A stretch of 64,000 nt of DNA from contig NZ_PRDS01000002.1 of assembly GCF_002927635.1 (NCBI RefSeq), positions 248,001 to 312,000 on the forward strand, in the 5' to 3' direction. Under the pieces are notes generated by a model, which was not told the origin of the DNA, ran no database searches, and saw only the letters and a program-made list of their open reading frames with translations. Of this stretch, positions 27,000-36,718 are shown one piece after another. Source of the DNA: Albidovulum inexpectatum (lineage in GTDB: Bacteria > Pseudomonadota > Alphaproteobacteria > Rhodobacterales > Rhodobacteraceae). Made by a program: the position numbers and the translations under genes. The first letter of the stretch is position 1. Every line of letters begins with the position of its first letter.

Positions 27000-27908
27000 T
27001 CAAGCCAAGCCTTCAAGCCGCGCGACTTCGCGACGGATCCCTTGGGCAAGAAGCTCGGCAAAACGGTTGAACCGTTCGACCCGCCGATCGTCCGGATGCC
27101 GGATAAGATAGAATGACCGGCGCAGGGACACCTGATCGGGAAGGATCCTGACCAGATCGGGCGCGGCGGGCAGCGCGAAGTCATGCACGACGGCCACGCC
27201 CGCGCCCGTCCGCACCCAGTTGAACTGGACCGAGACCGAATTCGAGGCCATCTGGACCGATTCCATGCCCACTTCGGACTGGTAATCCAGCTCCGGGTCG
27301 AAAATCATGTCGCGGATATAACCGATGGTCCGGTGATGACGCAGGTCGCCGACTGACCGGATCGGTGGGTGCCGGTCCAGATAGCTGCGCGCCGCCGCCA
27401 GCGAAAGCCGGTAATCCGTCAGTTTCTGAACGATCAGGTGGCCCGCCGCGGGCGGGCTGACGGCAATCGCCATGTCGGCCTCGCGCTTGGACAGGTTGAA
27501 TACCCGAGGCAGGGCGACGATCTGCACTTCCAGCCCCGGATGTTCGTCGCAGATGCCCGCCACAACCTGTGGCAAAAGGAAATTCGCACAGCCATCCGGA
27601 GCCCCGACCCGGATCTGACCCGAAAGGCCAGTATCACTGGCCCCAAGATCATGCATGGCCTGGGCCACGGCCTCTTCCGCGCGCATTGCATGGGCCAGAA
27701 GCTGCTGACCCGCCGAGGTCAAACCATAGCCCTGCGACGACCGCAGGAAGAGCCGTACGCCCATTGCCGTTTCCAGCCGAGCGATCCGACGGCCGACGGT
27801 GGCCGGGTCCAGGCCAAGAATACGGCCCGCACCCGAAAGGCTTTCGCCCCGGGCAACCGCAAGGAAGATCCGCAGGTCGTCCCAATCCGTCTTTTGTTCG
27901 GCCGACAT
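27000..27908 (-). CDS. LysR-family regulator divergent from mmsA
   Basis: A 302-residue LysR regulator. The helix-turn-helix (DWDDLRIFLAVARGESLSGA, LDPATVGRRIARLE) occupies the first 65 residues, and the effector domain follows (GQIRVGAPDGCANFLLPQVV). It is divergent from the methylmalonate-semialdehyde dehydrogenase gene, with a TTTGCA-N4-TGCAAA palindrome between them, so control of valine catabolism and of itself is likely. The start at 27908 follows AAAGG; the longest frame adds 46 residues through the intergenic region. Confidence 0.9.
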   Translation of the reverse strand: MSAEQKTDWDDLRIFLAVARGESLSGAGRILGLDPATVGRRIARLETAMGVRLFLRSSQGYGLTSAGQQLLAHAMRAEEAVAQAMHDLGASDTGLSGQIRVGAPDGCANFLLPQVVAGICDEHPGLEVQIVALPRVFNLSKREADMAIAVSPPAAGHLIVQKLTDYRLSLAAARSYLDRHPPIRSVGDLRHHRTIGYIRDMIFDPELDYQSEVGMESVQMASNSVSVQFNWVRTGAGVAVVHDFALPAAPDLVRILPDQVSLRRSFYLIRHPDDRRVERFNRFAELLAQGIRREVARLEGLA

Positions 27909-27914
27909 TGAACC

Positions 27915-27930
27915 TTTGCAATCCTGCAAA
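27915..27930. promoter_or_regulatory. LysR operator candidate between LysR and mmsA
   Basis: TTTGCA-ATCC-TGCAAA is a perfect 6-4-6 inverted repeat 7 bp upstream of the LysR start. A partial second copy (TTGCAA followed shortly by ATCCTGC) lies at 27966-27981, closer to mmsA. Confidence 0.45.
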
Positions 27931-28005
27931 ACCGATTTGGGAAAGTTCCTCTTCCTGCGACAAAATTGCAAGCTATCCTGCGCGCCAGAAAAGGGAGGCT
28001 TCACG

Positions 28006-29505
28006 ATGAACGAACTTACCCACTGGATCGACGGCAAGCACGTCAAGGGCAGCTCGGGCCGCTTCGGCGACGTCTACAATCCTGCGACCGGCGAGGTTCA
28101 GGCCAAGGTGCCGCTGGCGTCCAAAGACGAACTGGACGCGGCGGTTGCCTCGGCCGCCGCAGCGCAGCCGAAATGGGCCGCGACCAACCCTCAGCGGCGT
28201 GCGCGCGTTCTCATGGAATTCGTGCGGCTGCTGAACCGCGACATGGACAAGCTGGCCGAGGCGCTGTCACGCGAACATGGCAAGACCCTGCCCGATGCCC
28301 GCGGTGATGTTCAGCGCGGTCTGGAAGTGATCGAGTTCTGCATCGGCGCCCCCCATCTGCTGAAGGGTGAATTCACTGACAATGCCGGCCCCGGCATCGA
28401 CATGTATTCGATGCGCCAGCCCCTGGGCGTCGTGGCCGGCATCACGCCATTCAATTTTCCGGCCATGATCCCGATGTGGAAGCTAGGGCCGGCGATTGCC
28501 TGCGGCAACGCCTTCATCCTCAAGCCGTCCGAACGTGACCCCTCGGTTCCGCTGATGCTGGGAGAGCTGCTGAAGGAAGCCGGCTTGCCCGACGGCATCT
28601 TCCAGGTCGTGAACGGCGACAAGGAGGCCGTGGACGCGATCCTGGACAACCCCACGATTCAGGCGATCGGCTTCGTCGGTTCCACACCGATCGCGCAATA
28701 TATCTATGCCCGGGGCTGTGCGAACGGCAAGCGCGTGCAGTGCTTCGGCGGCGCGAAGAACCACATGATCGTCATGCCCGATGCCGACATGGATCAGGCC
28801 GCGGATGCACTGGTGGGTGCGGGCTATGGCGCGGCCGGCGAACGCTGCATGGCGATCTCGGTTGCCGTGCCCGTCGGGGAAAAGACGGCCGACGCCCTGA
28901 TCGAGAAACTGATCCCGCGGATCGAAAAGCTGAAGGTCGGCCCCTACACGGCCGGCGAGGACGTGGATTACGGCCCGCTGGTCACGCGCGAGGCGATGGA
29001 ACGCGTCAAGGGCCTGATCAATTCGGGCGTCGAGCAAGGCGCGAAACTGGTCATCGACGGACGCGACTTCAAGTTGCAGGGTTATGAAAACGGCTTTTTC
29101 GTGGGCCCCACCCTGTTCGACAACGTGACGCGCGACATGGATATCTACAAGCAGGAGATATTCGGTCCGGTCCTGTCGACGGTCCGCGCAAAGACCTATG
29201 AGGAAGCCCTGTCCTACGCGATGGACCACGAATACGGCAACGGCGTCGCCATCTTCACCCGCGACGGCGACACCGCGCGCGACTTTGCGCATCGCATCAA
29301 CATCGGCATGGTGGGCATCAACGTGCCGATCCCCGTGCCTCTGGCCTATCACACCTTCGGCGGATGGAAGAAATCGGCCTTCGGCGACCTCAACCAGCAC
29401 GGACCGGACGCCTTCCGCTTCTATACCCGGACCAAGACCGTGACGGCCCGCTGGCCATCGGGACTGAAGGAAGGCGGCGAGTTCCACTTCAAGGCGATGG
29501 ACTAG
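28006..29505 (+). CDS. mmsA: Methylmalonate-semialdehyde dehydrogenase (CoA-acylating)
   Basis: A 499-residue aldehyde dehydrogenase that converts methylmalonate semialdehyde to propionyl-CoA, the last step of valine degradation, using NAD and CoA. The family form is clear: GITPFNFPAMIPMWKLGPAI, the catalytic Cys281 in GERCMAISVAV, and GGAKNH in place of the ELGGK motif of hydrolytic ALDHs. The start at 28006 lies behind GGGAGGC. It is the first gene of the valine cluster and divergent from its probable LysR regulator. Confidence 0.95.
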   Translation: MNELTHWIDGKHVKGSSGRFGDVYNPATGEVQAKVPLASKDELDAAVASAAAAQPKWAATNPQRRARVLMEFVRLLNRDMDKLAEALSREHGKTLPDARGDVQRGLEVIEFCIGAPHLLKGEFTDNAGPGIDMYSMRQPLGVVAGITPFNFPAMIPMWKLGPAIACGNAFILKPSERDPSVPLMLGELLKEAGLPDGIFQVVNGDKEAVDAILDNPTIQAIGFVGSTPIAQYIYARGCANGKRVQCFGGAKNHMIVMPDADMDQAADALVGAGYGAAGERCMAISVAVPVGEKTADALIEKLIPRIEKLKVGPYTAGEDVDYGPLVTREAMERVKGLINSGVEQGAKLVIDGRDFKLQGYENGFFVGPTLFDNVTRDMDIYKQEIFGPVLSTVRAKTYEEALSYAMDHEYGNGVAIFTRDGDTARDFAHRINIGMVGINVPIPVPLAYHTFGGWKKSAFGDLNQHGPDAFRFYTRTKTVTARWPSGLKEGGEFHFKAMD

Positions 29506-29513
29506 ACATTGAT

Positions 29514-29544
29514 GCGAGGCCCGGCGACCACAGCCGGGCCTCGC
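29514..29544 (+). terminator. Hairpin after mmsA
   Basis: A perfect 12-bp stem GCGAGGCCCGGC / GCCGGGCCTCGC with a 7-base loop lies 8 bp past the mmsA stop. No immediate T-run follows, so termination would be partial or Rho-assisted. Confidence 0.4.
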
Positions 29545-29640
29545 GGCCATCAGCAGCCTGCCTTTTTGTTGCGCACATGCGCCGCCATGTGCAACTTGAT
29601 TGCGACAGCGGCACAGGCCGAAGGGGGACAGGGCAGGACC

Positions 29641-30060
29641 ATGGCAATTTCCGTGCATATTCTGAAACAGCGTGGCCTGGTTTATGTCCGCTACAGCGGG
29701 CAGATCCGGGTGGAGGAAACCATGGCCGCCTTCGCCGCCCACTTGAAGCACCCGGACTTTCGCCCCGGCATGAAGCAACTTGTGGACCTTGCAGCGGTGA
29801 CGGGGTGGGACCACGATTTCGTCGGCCTGATGGAGATGCAGGCGGAAAAGGCGCAACACCTGATGGATCCGCGCCGCGAGCTGATCTTTGTCTATTATGC
29901 GCCAACCCCGGTCACGCGCAGCCTTGCCCAGACCATCATCCGCAGCTGGGAGGGAATCGACGCCGTGATCGTGCGCGTTCAGGAAACCGAAGCCGGCGCC
30001 TTGTCGATTCTTGGCCAACCCGAAACCAGTTTCGCCGACCTTCTGGATCACGCCCGCTGA
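29641..30060 (+). CDS. Hypothetical protein between mmsA and isobutyryl-CoA dehydrogenase
   Basis: A 139-residue protein of no family I recognise. It is soluble, without a signal peptide or membrane helix. The alternation of strands and helices (VHILKQRGLVYVRYSGQIRV, PGMKQLVDLAAVTGWDHDF) is loosely like SpoIIAA/STAS-like folds, a guess only. ATG at 29641 has GGCAGGA upstream; the longest frame adds 44 residues without family support. It sits within the valine cluster but its role there is unknown. Confidence 0.65.
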   Translation: MAISVHILKQRGLVYVRYSGQIRVEETMAAFAAHLKHPDFRPGMKQLVDLAAVTGWDHDFVGLMEMQAEKAQHLMDPRRELIFVYYAPTPVTRSLAQTIIRSWEGIDAVIVRVQETEAGALSILGQPETSFADLLDHAR

Positions 30061-30156
30061 AATCGGGTCGGCTTGCCCGCGTCCAGCGCTTGCAAAAGTC
30101 TGGAAACAGTTCGAATTTAACAAGCGTTCAATTCACACACCGGGGGAGAGGCCGCA

Positions 30157-31302
30157 GTGGATTTCGAACTCAGCGAGGAACAGCAGGCCATATTCGACAT
30201 GGCGCGCGCCTTCGGGGCCGAAGAAATCGCACCCCATGCAAGGCAGTGGGAGCAGCAGGGAACGATCCCGCGAGATTTGTGGAGCAAGGCGGCCGAGCTG
30301 GGCCTTGGCGGCATCTATGTCAGCGAAGAACATGGCGGTTCGGGCCTGTCGCGGCTGGACGCGACACTGATCTTCGAGGCGCTGTCGATGGCCTGCCCGT
30401 CGGTCGCCTCGTTCCTGTCGATCCACAACATGTGCGGCGGCATGATCGACAAGTTCGGATCAGCCGAGGCCAAGGCGCGCTGGCTGCCCGATCTTTGCGC
30501 CATGCGCAAGATATTTTCCTACTGCCTGACCGAACCCGGGTCAGGGTCCGACGCGGCCGCGCTGCGCACACGGGCAGAGCGCAAGGGGGACGGCTGGCTC
30601 CTGAACGGGACCAAGGCCTTCATCTCGGGCGGGTCCTATTCCGATGTATATGTCGTGATGGTGCGCACGGGTGGCGATGGCCCCAAGGGGATTTCGACCA
30701 TTCTTGTCGAGACCGGCACGGCGGGCCTGTCCTTCGGCGCGCTGGAAGACAAGATGGGCTGGCGCGCCCAGCCCACGGCGCAGGTGCAGTTCGATGACTG
30801 CCTTGTGTCGGTCGAGAACCTGCTTGGTGAAGAGGGGCGCGGTTTCTCCTATGCCATGGCGGGTCTTGATGGCGGCCGGCTGAATATCGCCGCCTCTGCC
30901 CTTGGCGGCGCACAGGCGGCATTCGACGCCACACTGCGCTACATGGGGGAACGGCGCGCCTTTGGTCAGACGCTGGACCAGTTCCAGGGCCTGCAGTTCC
31001 GCCTGGCCGAGATGGAAACCCGGCTGCAATCGGCCCGGACCTTCCTGCGTCAGGCGGCGTGGAAGCTCGATCGGGGCGACAGGGACGCCACCAAGTTCTG
31101 CGCCATGGCCAAGCTCCTGGTCACTGACGCCGCCTTTGACGTTGCCAACCAATGCCTTCAACTGCATGGCGGCTATGGATATCTTGCCGATTACGGGATC
31201 GAGAAGATCGTGCGCGATCTGCGCGTTCACCAGATCCTTGAAGGCACGAACGAGATCATGCGCGTGATCATCAGCCGCGCCCTGCTGGCCGAGAGGGGAT
31301 GA
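30157..31302 (+). CDS. Isobutyryl-CoA dehydrogenase (acyl-CoA dehydrogenase)
   Basis: A 381-residue FAD enzyme that oxidises isobutyryl-CoA to methacrylyl-CoA in valine degradation. The acyl-CoA dehydrogenase frame is complete: FSYCLTEPGSGSDAAALRT, the FAD region, and the catalytic Glu362 in HQILEGTNEIMRVIISR, in the position used by short-branched-chain enzymes. FGQTLDQFQGLQFRLAEM also matches isobutyryl-CoA dehydrogenases. The start is a GTG at 30157, 6 bases after GGGGGAGAG. Its stop overlaps the start of the next gene (ATGA), so translation is coupled. Confidence 0.9.
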   Translation: MDFELSEEQQAIFDMARAFGAEEIAPHARQWEQQGTIPRDLWSKAAELGLGGIYVSEEHGGSGLSRLDATLIFEALSMACPSVASFLSIHNMCGGMIDKFGSAEAKARWLPDLCAMRKIFSYCLTEPGSGSDAAALRTRAERKGDGWLLNGTKAFISGGSYSDVYVVMVRTGGDGPKGISTILVETGTAGLSFGALEDKMGWRAQPTAQVQFDDCLVSVENLLGEEGRGFSYAMAGLDGGRLNIAASALGGAQAAFDATLRYMGERRAFGQTLDQFQGLQFRLAEMETRLQSARTFLRQAAWKLDRGDRDATKFCAMAKLLVTDAAFDVANQCLQLHGGYGYLADYGIEKIVRDLRVHQILEGTNEIMRVIISRALLAERG

Positions 31303-32348
31303 TGTCCGAACAGGAAATCCTGATCCGCAAGGAAGGCCGCGCGGGACGGATCACCCTGAACCGTCCGCGCGCCCTGAACGCCCTGACGCTGGAAATGTGC
31401 CACGCCATCGATGCCGCCCTGCGCGAATGGCGCGACGATGCCGACGTGTCGCTGATTATGATCGATGCCGAGGGCGAACGCGCGTTCTGCGCGGGCGGCG
31501 ACATTCAGAAGATGTACGAGGCCGGCACGCGCGGCGAATATGGCTATGGGCGCGATTTCTGGCGCGACGAATACAGGATGAACGCCCGGTTGAAGGAGTT
31601 CCCCAAGCCGATCGTCAGTTTCCTGCATGGCTTTGTCATGGGCGGCGGCGTCGGGGTCGGCTGTCATTGCAGCCATCGGATCGTGGGGGAAACCGCTCAG
31701 ATCGCGATGCCCGAATGCGGGATCGGCCTGGTGCCCGACGTCGGCGGGTCATTTCTTCTGTCACGCGCGCCGGGAAGGCTTGGGGAATATCTGGGCACGA
31801 CGGGCAGTCGCATGGGCCCGGCCGACGCGATCCTGTGCGGCTTTGCCGATTTCTTCGTGCCACAGGATGAGTGGCCAGCGCTCAAGGCCCGGCTGGTTTC
31901 CAGCGGCGATGCCGACGCCGTGTCGCAGGCCGCGCGCCCAGCGCCCCGGCCCGCACTGACCGGCCTGCGGCAGCAGATCGACGGGCACTTTGGTGGCGAG
32001 ACCTTTGCCGACATCATCCGATCCCTGCGAACCGATGACAGCGCGTTCGCGCGCGAAACCCTGACGGCACTGCAGCGTGTCTCGCCCCTGTCCGCGGCCT
32101 GCACCGTCGAGATGATCCACCGCGTCCGTGCCCTGCCCGGCCTGCGTCACGCGCTGGAGATGGAATACCGGTTCACCTGGCGCGCGATGGAACATGCCGA
32201 TTTCATCGAAGGCATCCGCGCGGCGATCATCGACAAGGACCGCAATCCGCGCTGGCGCCACGAAGGCCCCGAGGCCGTGCCAGCCGCCGAGGTCGCGCGC
32301 ATGCTGATGCCCCTGGGCAAGGACAAGCTGACATTTGGGGAGGATTGA
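31299..32348 (+). CDS. 3-Hydroxyisobutyryl-CoA hydrolase
   Basis: A 349-residue crotonase-superfamily hydrolase that frees 3-hydroxyisobutyrate from CoA in valine degradation. It is longer than ordinary enoyl-CoA hydratases, as expected. GERAFCAGGDIQKMYEAG and FLHGFVMGGGVGVG form the oxyanion hole, MPECGIGLVPDVGGSFLLSR holds the active-site acids, and ITLNRPRALNALTLEM is the N-terminal family motif. It overlaps the preceding dehydrogenase by 4 bp; the neighbouring ATG at 31302 is an alternative start. mmsB follows after 3 bp. Confidence 0.9.
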   Translation: MMSEQEILIRKEGRAGRITLNRPRALNALTLEMCHAIDAALREWRDDADVSLIMIDAEGERAFCAGGDIQKMYEAGTRGEYGYGRDFWRDEYRMNARLKEFPKPIVSFLHGFVMGGGVGVGCHCSHRIVGETAQIAMPECGIGLVPDVGGSFLLSRAPGRLGEYLGTTGSRMGPADAILCGFADFFVPQDEWPALKARLVSSGDADAVSQAARPAPRPALTGLRQQIDGHFGGETFADIIRSLRTDDSAFARETLTALQRVSPLSAACTVEMIHRVRALPGLRHALEMEYRFTWRAMEHADFIEGIRAAIIDKDRNPRWRHEGPEAVPAAEVARMLMPLGKDKLTFGED

Positions 32349-32351
32349 GAC

Positions 32352-33230
32352 ATGAAGATCGGTTTCATCGGTCTTGGCAACATGGGGGCGCCGATGGCGC
32401 GCAACCTTGCCGCCGCGGGTCATGAGGTTCTGGGCTACGATCCGAATGCGGCGGCGCCCGACGGCGTCCAGGCCGTCGCCAGCGCCGTCGAGGCCGCGAA
32501 AGATGCGGATGTCGTCATCACGATGCTGCCCAATGGCGATATCCTGCGTGCCGTCGCGGCCGAGGTCGTTCCGGTCATGCGCAAGGGAGCGATCTTCTGC
32601 GACTGCTCGACAGTGGATGTCGACTCGGCCCGCGCCGTTGCCACGCAGGCCGAACAGGCGGGCATCCTTGCACTCGACGCGCCGGTTTCGGGTGGCGTCG
32701 GCGGAGCGGCGGCTGGCACCCTGACCTTCATGGTCGGCGGACCCCAGCAGGCATTCGAAACGGTCCGCCCGCTGTTCGACATCATGGGGCAAAAGGCCGT
32801 GCATTGTGGCACATCGGGCAGCGGACAGGCCGCGAAGATCTGCAACAACATGATCCTGGGCGCCACGATGATTGCCACCTGCGAGGCCTTTGCGCTTGCC
32901 GACAAGCTGGGCCTGGATCGTCAGAAGATGTTCGACGTGGTTTCGACCTCGTCCGGGCAAAGCTGGTCGATGAATATCTATTGTCCGGCCCCCGGCGTCG
33001 GGCCGAAATCACCGGCCGACAATGGCTACAAGCCGGGCTTTGCCGCCGAATTGATGCTGAAGGATCTGCGACTGTCGCAGCAGGCCGCCGAAAGCGTCGA
33101 TGCCGACACGCCCATGGGGCAGCTCGCCGCCGCGCTGTATGAAAGCTTTGTCGAACGCGAAGGTGGAAGGGGCCTGGATTTCTCTGCCATGCTTCCCCGT
33201 TTCGAAAAGCGAAGCCGCAAGGGCCAGTGA
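32352..33230 (+). CDS. mmsB: 3-Hydroxyisobutyrate dehydrogenase
   Basis: A 292-residue NAD-dependent dehydrogenase that makes methylmalonate semialdehyde, the substrate of MmsA. It has the Rossmann motif FIGLGNMGAPMARNL (5-19), DAPVSGGVGGAAAGTLTFMVGG and the catalytic Lys162 in GSGQAAKICNNM. It completes the set dehydrogenase, CoA hydrolase, HIBADH, MMSDH. A dedicated methacrylyl-CoA hydratase is not seen in the window. Confidence 0.95.
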   Translation: MKIGFIGLGNMGAPMARNLAAAGHEVLGYDPNAAAPDGVQAVASAVEAAKDADVVITMLPNGDILRAVAAEVVPVMRKGAIFCDCSTVDVDSARAVATQAEQAGILALDAPVSGGVGGAAAGTLTFMVGGPQQAFETVRPLFDIMGQKAVHCGTSGSGQAAKICNNMILGATMIATCEAFALADKLGLDRQKMFDVVSTSSGQSWSMNIYCPAPGVGPKSPADNGYKPGFAAELMLKDLRLSQQAAESVDADTPMGQLAAALYESFVEREGGRGLDFSAMLPRFEKRSRKGQ

Positions 33231-33336
33231 TCACGGCTTCGTATTGTGTGACTTCGTCACTGTCCGACGCCGGAACGGTGTGCGAATATCAAGAAGTCAG
33301 GGCAGCGTGTTGCCCGAAACGCAAAGGATATCAGCC

Positions 33337-33546
33337 ATGTTCAAGCATAATGTCGGCACGACTGATCGCATCATCCGGATCGTGGTCGGCCTGGCCCTGA
33401 TCGCTTGGTGGTATTTCTCGCCCGGCATGGGGCTACGCTGGCTTCCGCTGGTACTTGGCATCATTGCCTTGGCAACGGGCCTTCTTTCCACATGCCCGCT
33501 CTATTCGATTCTGGGCATCAATACTTGCCCCATGAAGAAGAGCTGA
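33337..33546 (+). CDS. DUF2892 (YgaP-type) small membrane protein
   Basis: A 69-residue protein with two hydrophobic helices (IIRIVVGLALIAWWYF, LPLVLGIIALATGLLS) and the Cys-containing C-terminus STCPLYSILGINTCPMKKS. This matches the DUF2892 membrane domain found in YgaP, without the rhodanese part. AAAGGA lies 8 bases before the ATG. Its role is unknown; related proteins are linked to sulfur metabolism. A small palindrome GTGACTTCGTCAC at about 33250-33262 lies upstream. Confidence 0.85.
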   Translation: MFKHNVGTTDRIIRIVVGLALIAWWYFSPGMGLRWLPLVLGIIALATGLLSTCPLYSILGINTCPMKKS

Positions 33547-33582
33547 CCGGGCGCAACAGGCCAGTACAGTCTGAACACCGAA

Positions 33583-33606
33583 GGCGCGCCCCCGCAGGGG
33601 CGCGCC
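33583..33606. terminator. Terminator between DUF2892 gene and uvrA
   Basis: A perfect 10-bp stem GGCGCGCCCC / GGGGCGCGCC with loop CGCA is followed by GTGATTTTTC. It stands between convergent genes. Confidence 0.65.
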
Positions 33607-33658
33607 GTGATTTTTCGCTGATCCGATCTTTTGCTTGAGGGATTGGCCGCATTCGCCG

Positions 33659-36517
33659 CTACTCGGCGGCAATCCGCGCCGCCTTCAGCATCGGCGCCAG
33701 ATAGCGGCCCGTATGGCTTGCCTCGACCTGGGCAATATCCTCGGGCGTTCCGGTTGCCACGATCCGACCGCCGCCATCCCCGCCCTCGGGGCCGATATCG
33801 ATGATCCAGTCCGCGGTCTTTATGACATCGAGGTTATGCTCGATCACGACAACCGTGTTGCCCTGATCGACCAGCTCGTGCAGCACTTCCAGCAACTTGC
33901 GCACGTCCTCGAAATGCAAACCGGTTGTCGGTTCATCCAGAATGTACAGCGTTCGCCCAGTTGCGCGACGCGACAATTCCTTGGACAGCTTGACACGCTG
34001 AGCTTCGCCGCCCGAAAGCGTCGTGGCCTGCTGCCCCACCTTGATATAGCCCAGACCGACGCGGCACAGGGCCTCCATCTTCTCGCGAATTGACGGAACG
34101 GCTGAAAAGAATTCGCGCGCCTCCTCGCATGTCATGTCAAGAACGTCGGCTATGCTCTTGCCCTTGAACTTTATTTCAAGCGTTTCTCGGTTATAGCGCT
34201 TGCCCTTGCAGGTCTCGCAGGTGACATAGACGTCCGGAAGAAAGTGCATCTCGATCTTGATGACACCGTCACCCTGACAGGCCTCGCACCGTCCGCCCTT
34301 GACGTTGAAACTGAACCGCCCCGGCGCATAGCCGCGCGCCTTGGCCTCGGGCAGACCGGCGAACCAGTCCCGGATCGGGGTAAAGGCACCGGTATAGGTT
34401 GCGGGATTTGAACGCGGCGTGCGTCCGATCGGGCGCTGGTCGATATCGATCACCTTGTCGAGATGCTCGAACCCCTTGATGGTGTCGCATGGTGCGGGCG
34501 TCTCACGTGCGCCGTTCAGGCGCAAGGCCGCCGTCTTGTAGAGCGTCTCGATCGTCAGGGTCGACTTGCCCCCACCCGACACACCAGTCACGCAGACGAA
34601 CTTGCCCAGCGGAAAATCGACCGTGACTCCCTTCAGGTTGTTTCCCGTCGCATTGACGACGGTCAGCACCTTGCCATTGCCCTCGCGCCGGCAGCGAGGA
34701 ACTTCGATACGCCGGGTGCCCGACAGATATTGGCCGGTCAGCGAAGCCGGGTCAGCGGCGATTTCCGGCGGTGTGCCGCGCGCCACCACACGCCCCCCAT
34801 GCACACCCGCACCGGGCCCGATATCCAGGACATAATCGGCCTCGCGGATGGCTTCCTCGTCATGTTCGACCACCAGAACGGTATTGCCCTGGTCACGCAG
34901 GTTTTTCAGCGTCCGGATCAGTCGGTCATTGTCACGCTGATGCAGGCCGATCGACGGTTCGTCCAGAACGTACAGAACCCCGGTCAGACCGGAACCGATC
35001 TGGCTGGCCAGCCGAATGCGCTGGCTTTCCCCGCCCGAGAGCGTGCCGGCCGACCGCGCCAAGGTCAGATAGTCCAGCCCCACATTGACCAGAAACCCCA
35101 GACGCTCGCTGATCTCCTTCAGGATCATCTGGGCGATTTCGTTCTTTTGCCGTGTCAGATGCCCGGGAACCGTCGCGATCCAGTCATGGGCCTGACGGAT
35201 CGACATCTGCACGACCTCACCAATATGCAACCCGCCAATCTTGACAGCCAATGCCTCTGGGCGCAGGCGATACCCACCGCAGGCACCGCAGGGGCGGTTG
35301 TTCTGATAGCGCTCGAATTCCTCGCGCACCCATGCGCTGTCGGTTTCGCGCCATCGCCGCTCCATGTTGGGGATCACGCCTTCGAATGTGCGTGAAACCT
35401 CATAAACCCGGCCGCCATCGTCAAAGCGAAAGCGGATTTCCTCGCCATCCGAGCCATACAGGAAGAGCTTCTGGATCTTTTCCGGCAGATCCTTCCATGG
35501 CTTGTTGGCATCGAAGCCATAGTGCCGGGCCAGCGCGTCGATCGTCTGCAGGAAATAGGGCGTCCTGGTCTTGCTCCACGGCGCGATCGCCCCGTCCTTG
35601 AGCTTGCGCGTCACGTCCGGAACGATCAGGCGTTCGTCGAAAAACAGCTCGACTCCCAGCCCGTCGCATTTCGGGCAGGCCCCGAACGGGGCGTTGAAGG
35701 AAAACAGCCGCGGCTCGATCTCGGGGATGGTAAAGCCCGATACCGGACAGGCGAAATTCTCCGAAAAGGTAATGCGTTCGGGCTCGCCCTCGGCCGGTGC
35801 GGTTTCCAGAATGGCGATCCCGTCGGCCAGGTTCAGCGCCGTGCGGAAGGAATCGGCAAGGCGCGTTTCGATCCCCTCGCGAACGACGATGCGGTCGACG
35901 ACGACGTCGATATCGTGGCGGAACTTCTTGTCCAGCGTGGGCGGCTCATCCAGATCGTGGAATTGTCCATCGACCTTGACGCGCTGAAAGCCCTGCTTGC
36001 GCAGCTCGACGAATTCCTTGCGATATTCGCCTTTTCGGTCGCGCACGATCGGGGCAAGCAGATAGGCCCGGGTGCCTTCCGGAAGGGCCATGACCGCATC
36101 GACCATGTCCTGGACCTGCATCGCCTCGATCGGTTTGCCTGTGGCCGGGGAATAGGGTGTGCCCACGCGCGCGAACAACAGTCGCAGATAGTCGTAGATC
36201 TCGGTCACCGTGCCGACCGTCGAGCGCGGGTTCTTCGAAGTCGTCTTCTGTTCGATCGAAATGGCAGGGCTCAGGCCCGTAATGTGATCGACATCGGGCT
36301 TGCCCATCATGTCAAGGAACTGGCGCGCATAAGCCGACAGACTTTCGACATAGCGCCGCTGTCCCTCGGCATAGATCGTGTCAAAAGCCAGGGATGATTT
36401 GCCCGATCCTGACAGACCCGTGATGACCGTCAGCTGATTGCGCGGAATATCGACATCGACATTCTTGAGGTTGTGTTCACGCGCGCCGCGTACCTCGATG
36501 AATTTCTGTTCGGCCAT
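33659..36517 (-). CDS. uvrA: Excinuclease ABC subunit A
   Basis: A 952-residue damage-recognition ATPase of nucleotide excision repair. It has two ABC modules with Walker A motifs [12 protein letters not shown] (34-45) and [11 protein letters not shown], their signature [14 protein letters not shown] and [15 protein letters not shown], and zinc fingers ([16 protein letters not shown]...CETCKGKRY). Length and N-terminus [20 protein letters not shown] are as expected. It converges on the DUF2892 gene. Confidence 0.97.
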   Translation of the reverse strand: MAEQKFIEVRGAREHNLKNVDVDIPRNQLTVITGLSGSGKSSLAFDTIYAEGQRRYVESLSAYARQFLDMMGKPDVDHITGLSPAISIEQKTTSKNPRSTVGTVTEIYDYLRLLFARVGTPYSPATGKPIEAMQVQDMVDAVMALPEGTRAYLLAPIVRDRKGEYRKEFVELRKQGFQRVKVDGQFHDLDEPPTLDKKFRHDIDVVVDRIVVREGIETRLADSFRTALNLADGIAILETAPAEGEPERITFSENFACPVSGFTIPEIEPRLFSFNAPFGACPKCDGLGVELFFDERLIVPDVTRKLKDGAIAPWSKTRTPYFLQTIDALARHYGFDANKPWKDLPEKIQKLFLYGSDGEEIRFRFDDGGRVYEVSRTFEGVIPNMERRWRETDSAWVREEFERYQNNRPCGACGGYRLRPEALAVKIGGLHIGEVVQMSIRQAHDWIATVPGHLTRQKNEIAQMILKEISERLGFLVNVGLDYLTLARSAGTLSGGESQRIRLASQIGSGLTGVLYVLDEPSIGLHQRDNDRLIRTLKNLRDQGNTVLVVEHDEEAIREADYVLDIGPGAGVHGGRVVARGTPPEIAADPASLTGQYLSGTRRIEVPRCRREGNGKVLTVVNATGNNLKGVTVDFPLGKFVCVTGVSGGGKSTLTIETLYKTAALRLNGARETPAPCDTIKGFEHLDKVIDIDQRPIGRTPRSNPATYTGAFTPIRDWFAGLPEAKARGYAPGRFSFNVKGGRCEACQGDGVIKIEMHFLPDVYVTCETCKGKRYNRETLEIKFKGKSIADVLDMTCEEAREFFSAVPSIREKMEALCRVGLGYIKVGQQATTLSGGEAQRVKLSKELSRRATGRTLYILDEPTTGLHFEDVRKLLEVLHELVDQGNTVVVIEHNLDVIKTADWIIDIGPEGGDGGGRIVATGTPEDIAQVEASHTGRYLAPMLKAARIAAE

Positions 36518-36665
36518 GCTGCCCCCGGGGATTGCGCGTTAACACATAATGGATGGCGGCCGAGTCTCCAAGCCGGAAGGCGGCACAAATCACGAACATT
36601 CGCGGATCGGCAACCGGACCGGCCAAATTCCGGTGGCATGGCATGGCAACGCACACGCGAACGGA

Positions 36666-36700
36666 AAGGCCCCGCGCCCGGGTCCGGGCAACGGGGCCTT
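36666..36700 (-). terminator. Hairpin after lpd
   Basis: AAGGCCCCG pairs with CGGGGCCTT around a second inner helix. On the minus strand it lies 19-53 bases past the lpd stop and is followed by TCCGTT, a weak terminator. Confidence 0.4.
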
Positions 36701-36718
36701 CAGGCAATTCTTCGGGTA

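Noticed and set aside
28483-30123. 546-codon minus-strand frame over mmsA
   Set aside because: Antisense shadow; the sense protein is a clear MMSDH.
33250-33262. Palindrome GTGACTTCGTCAC as an operator for the DUF2892 gene
   Set aside because: Short 5-3-5 repeat with no second copy or promoter; chance is likely at this length.
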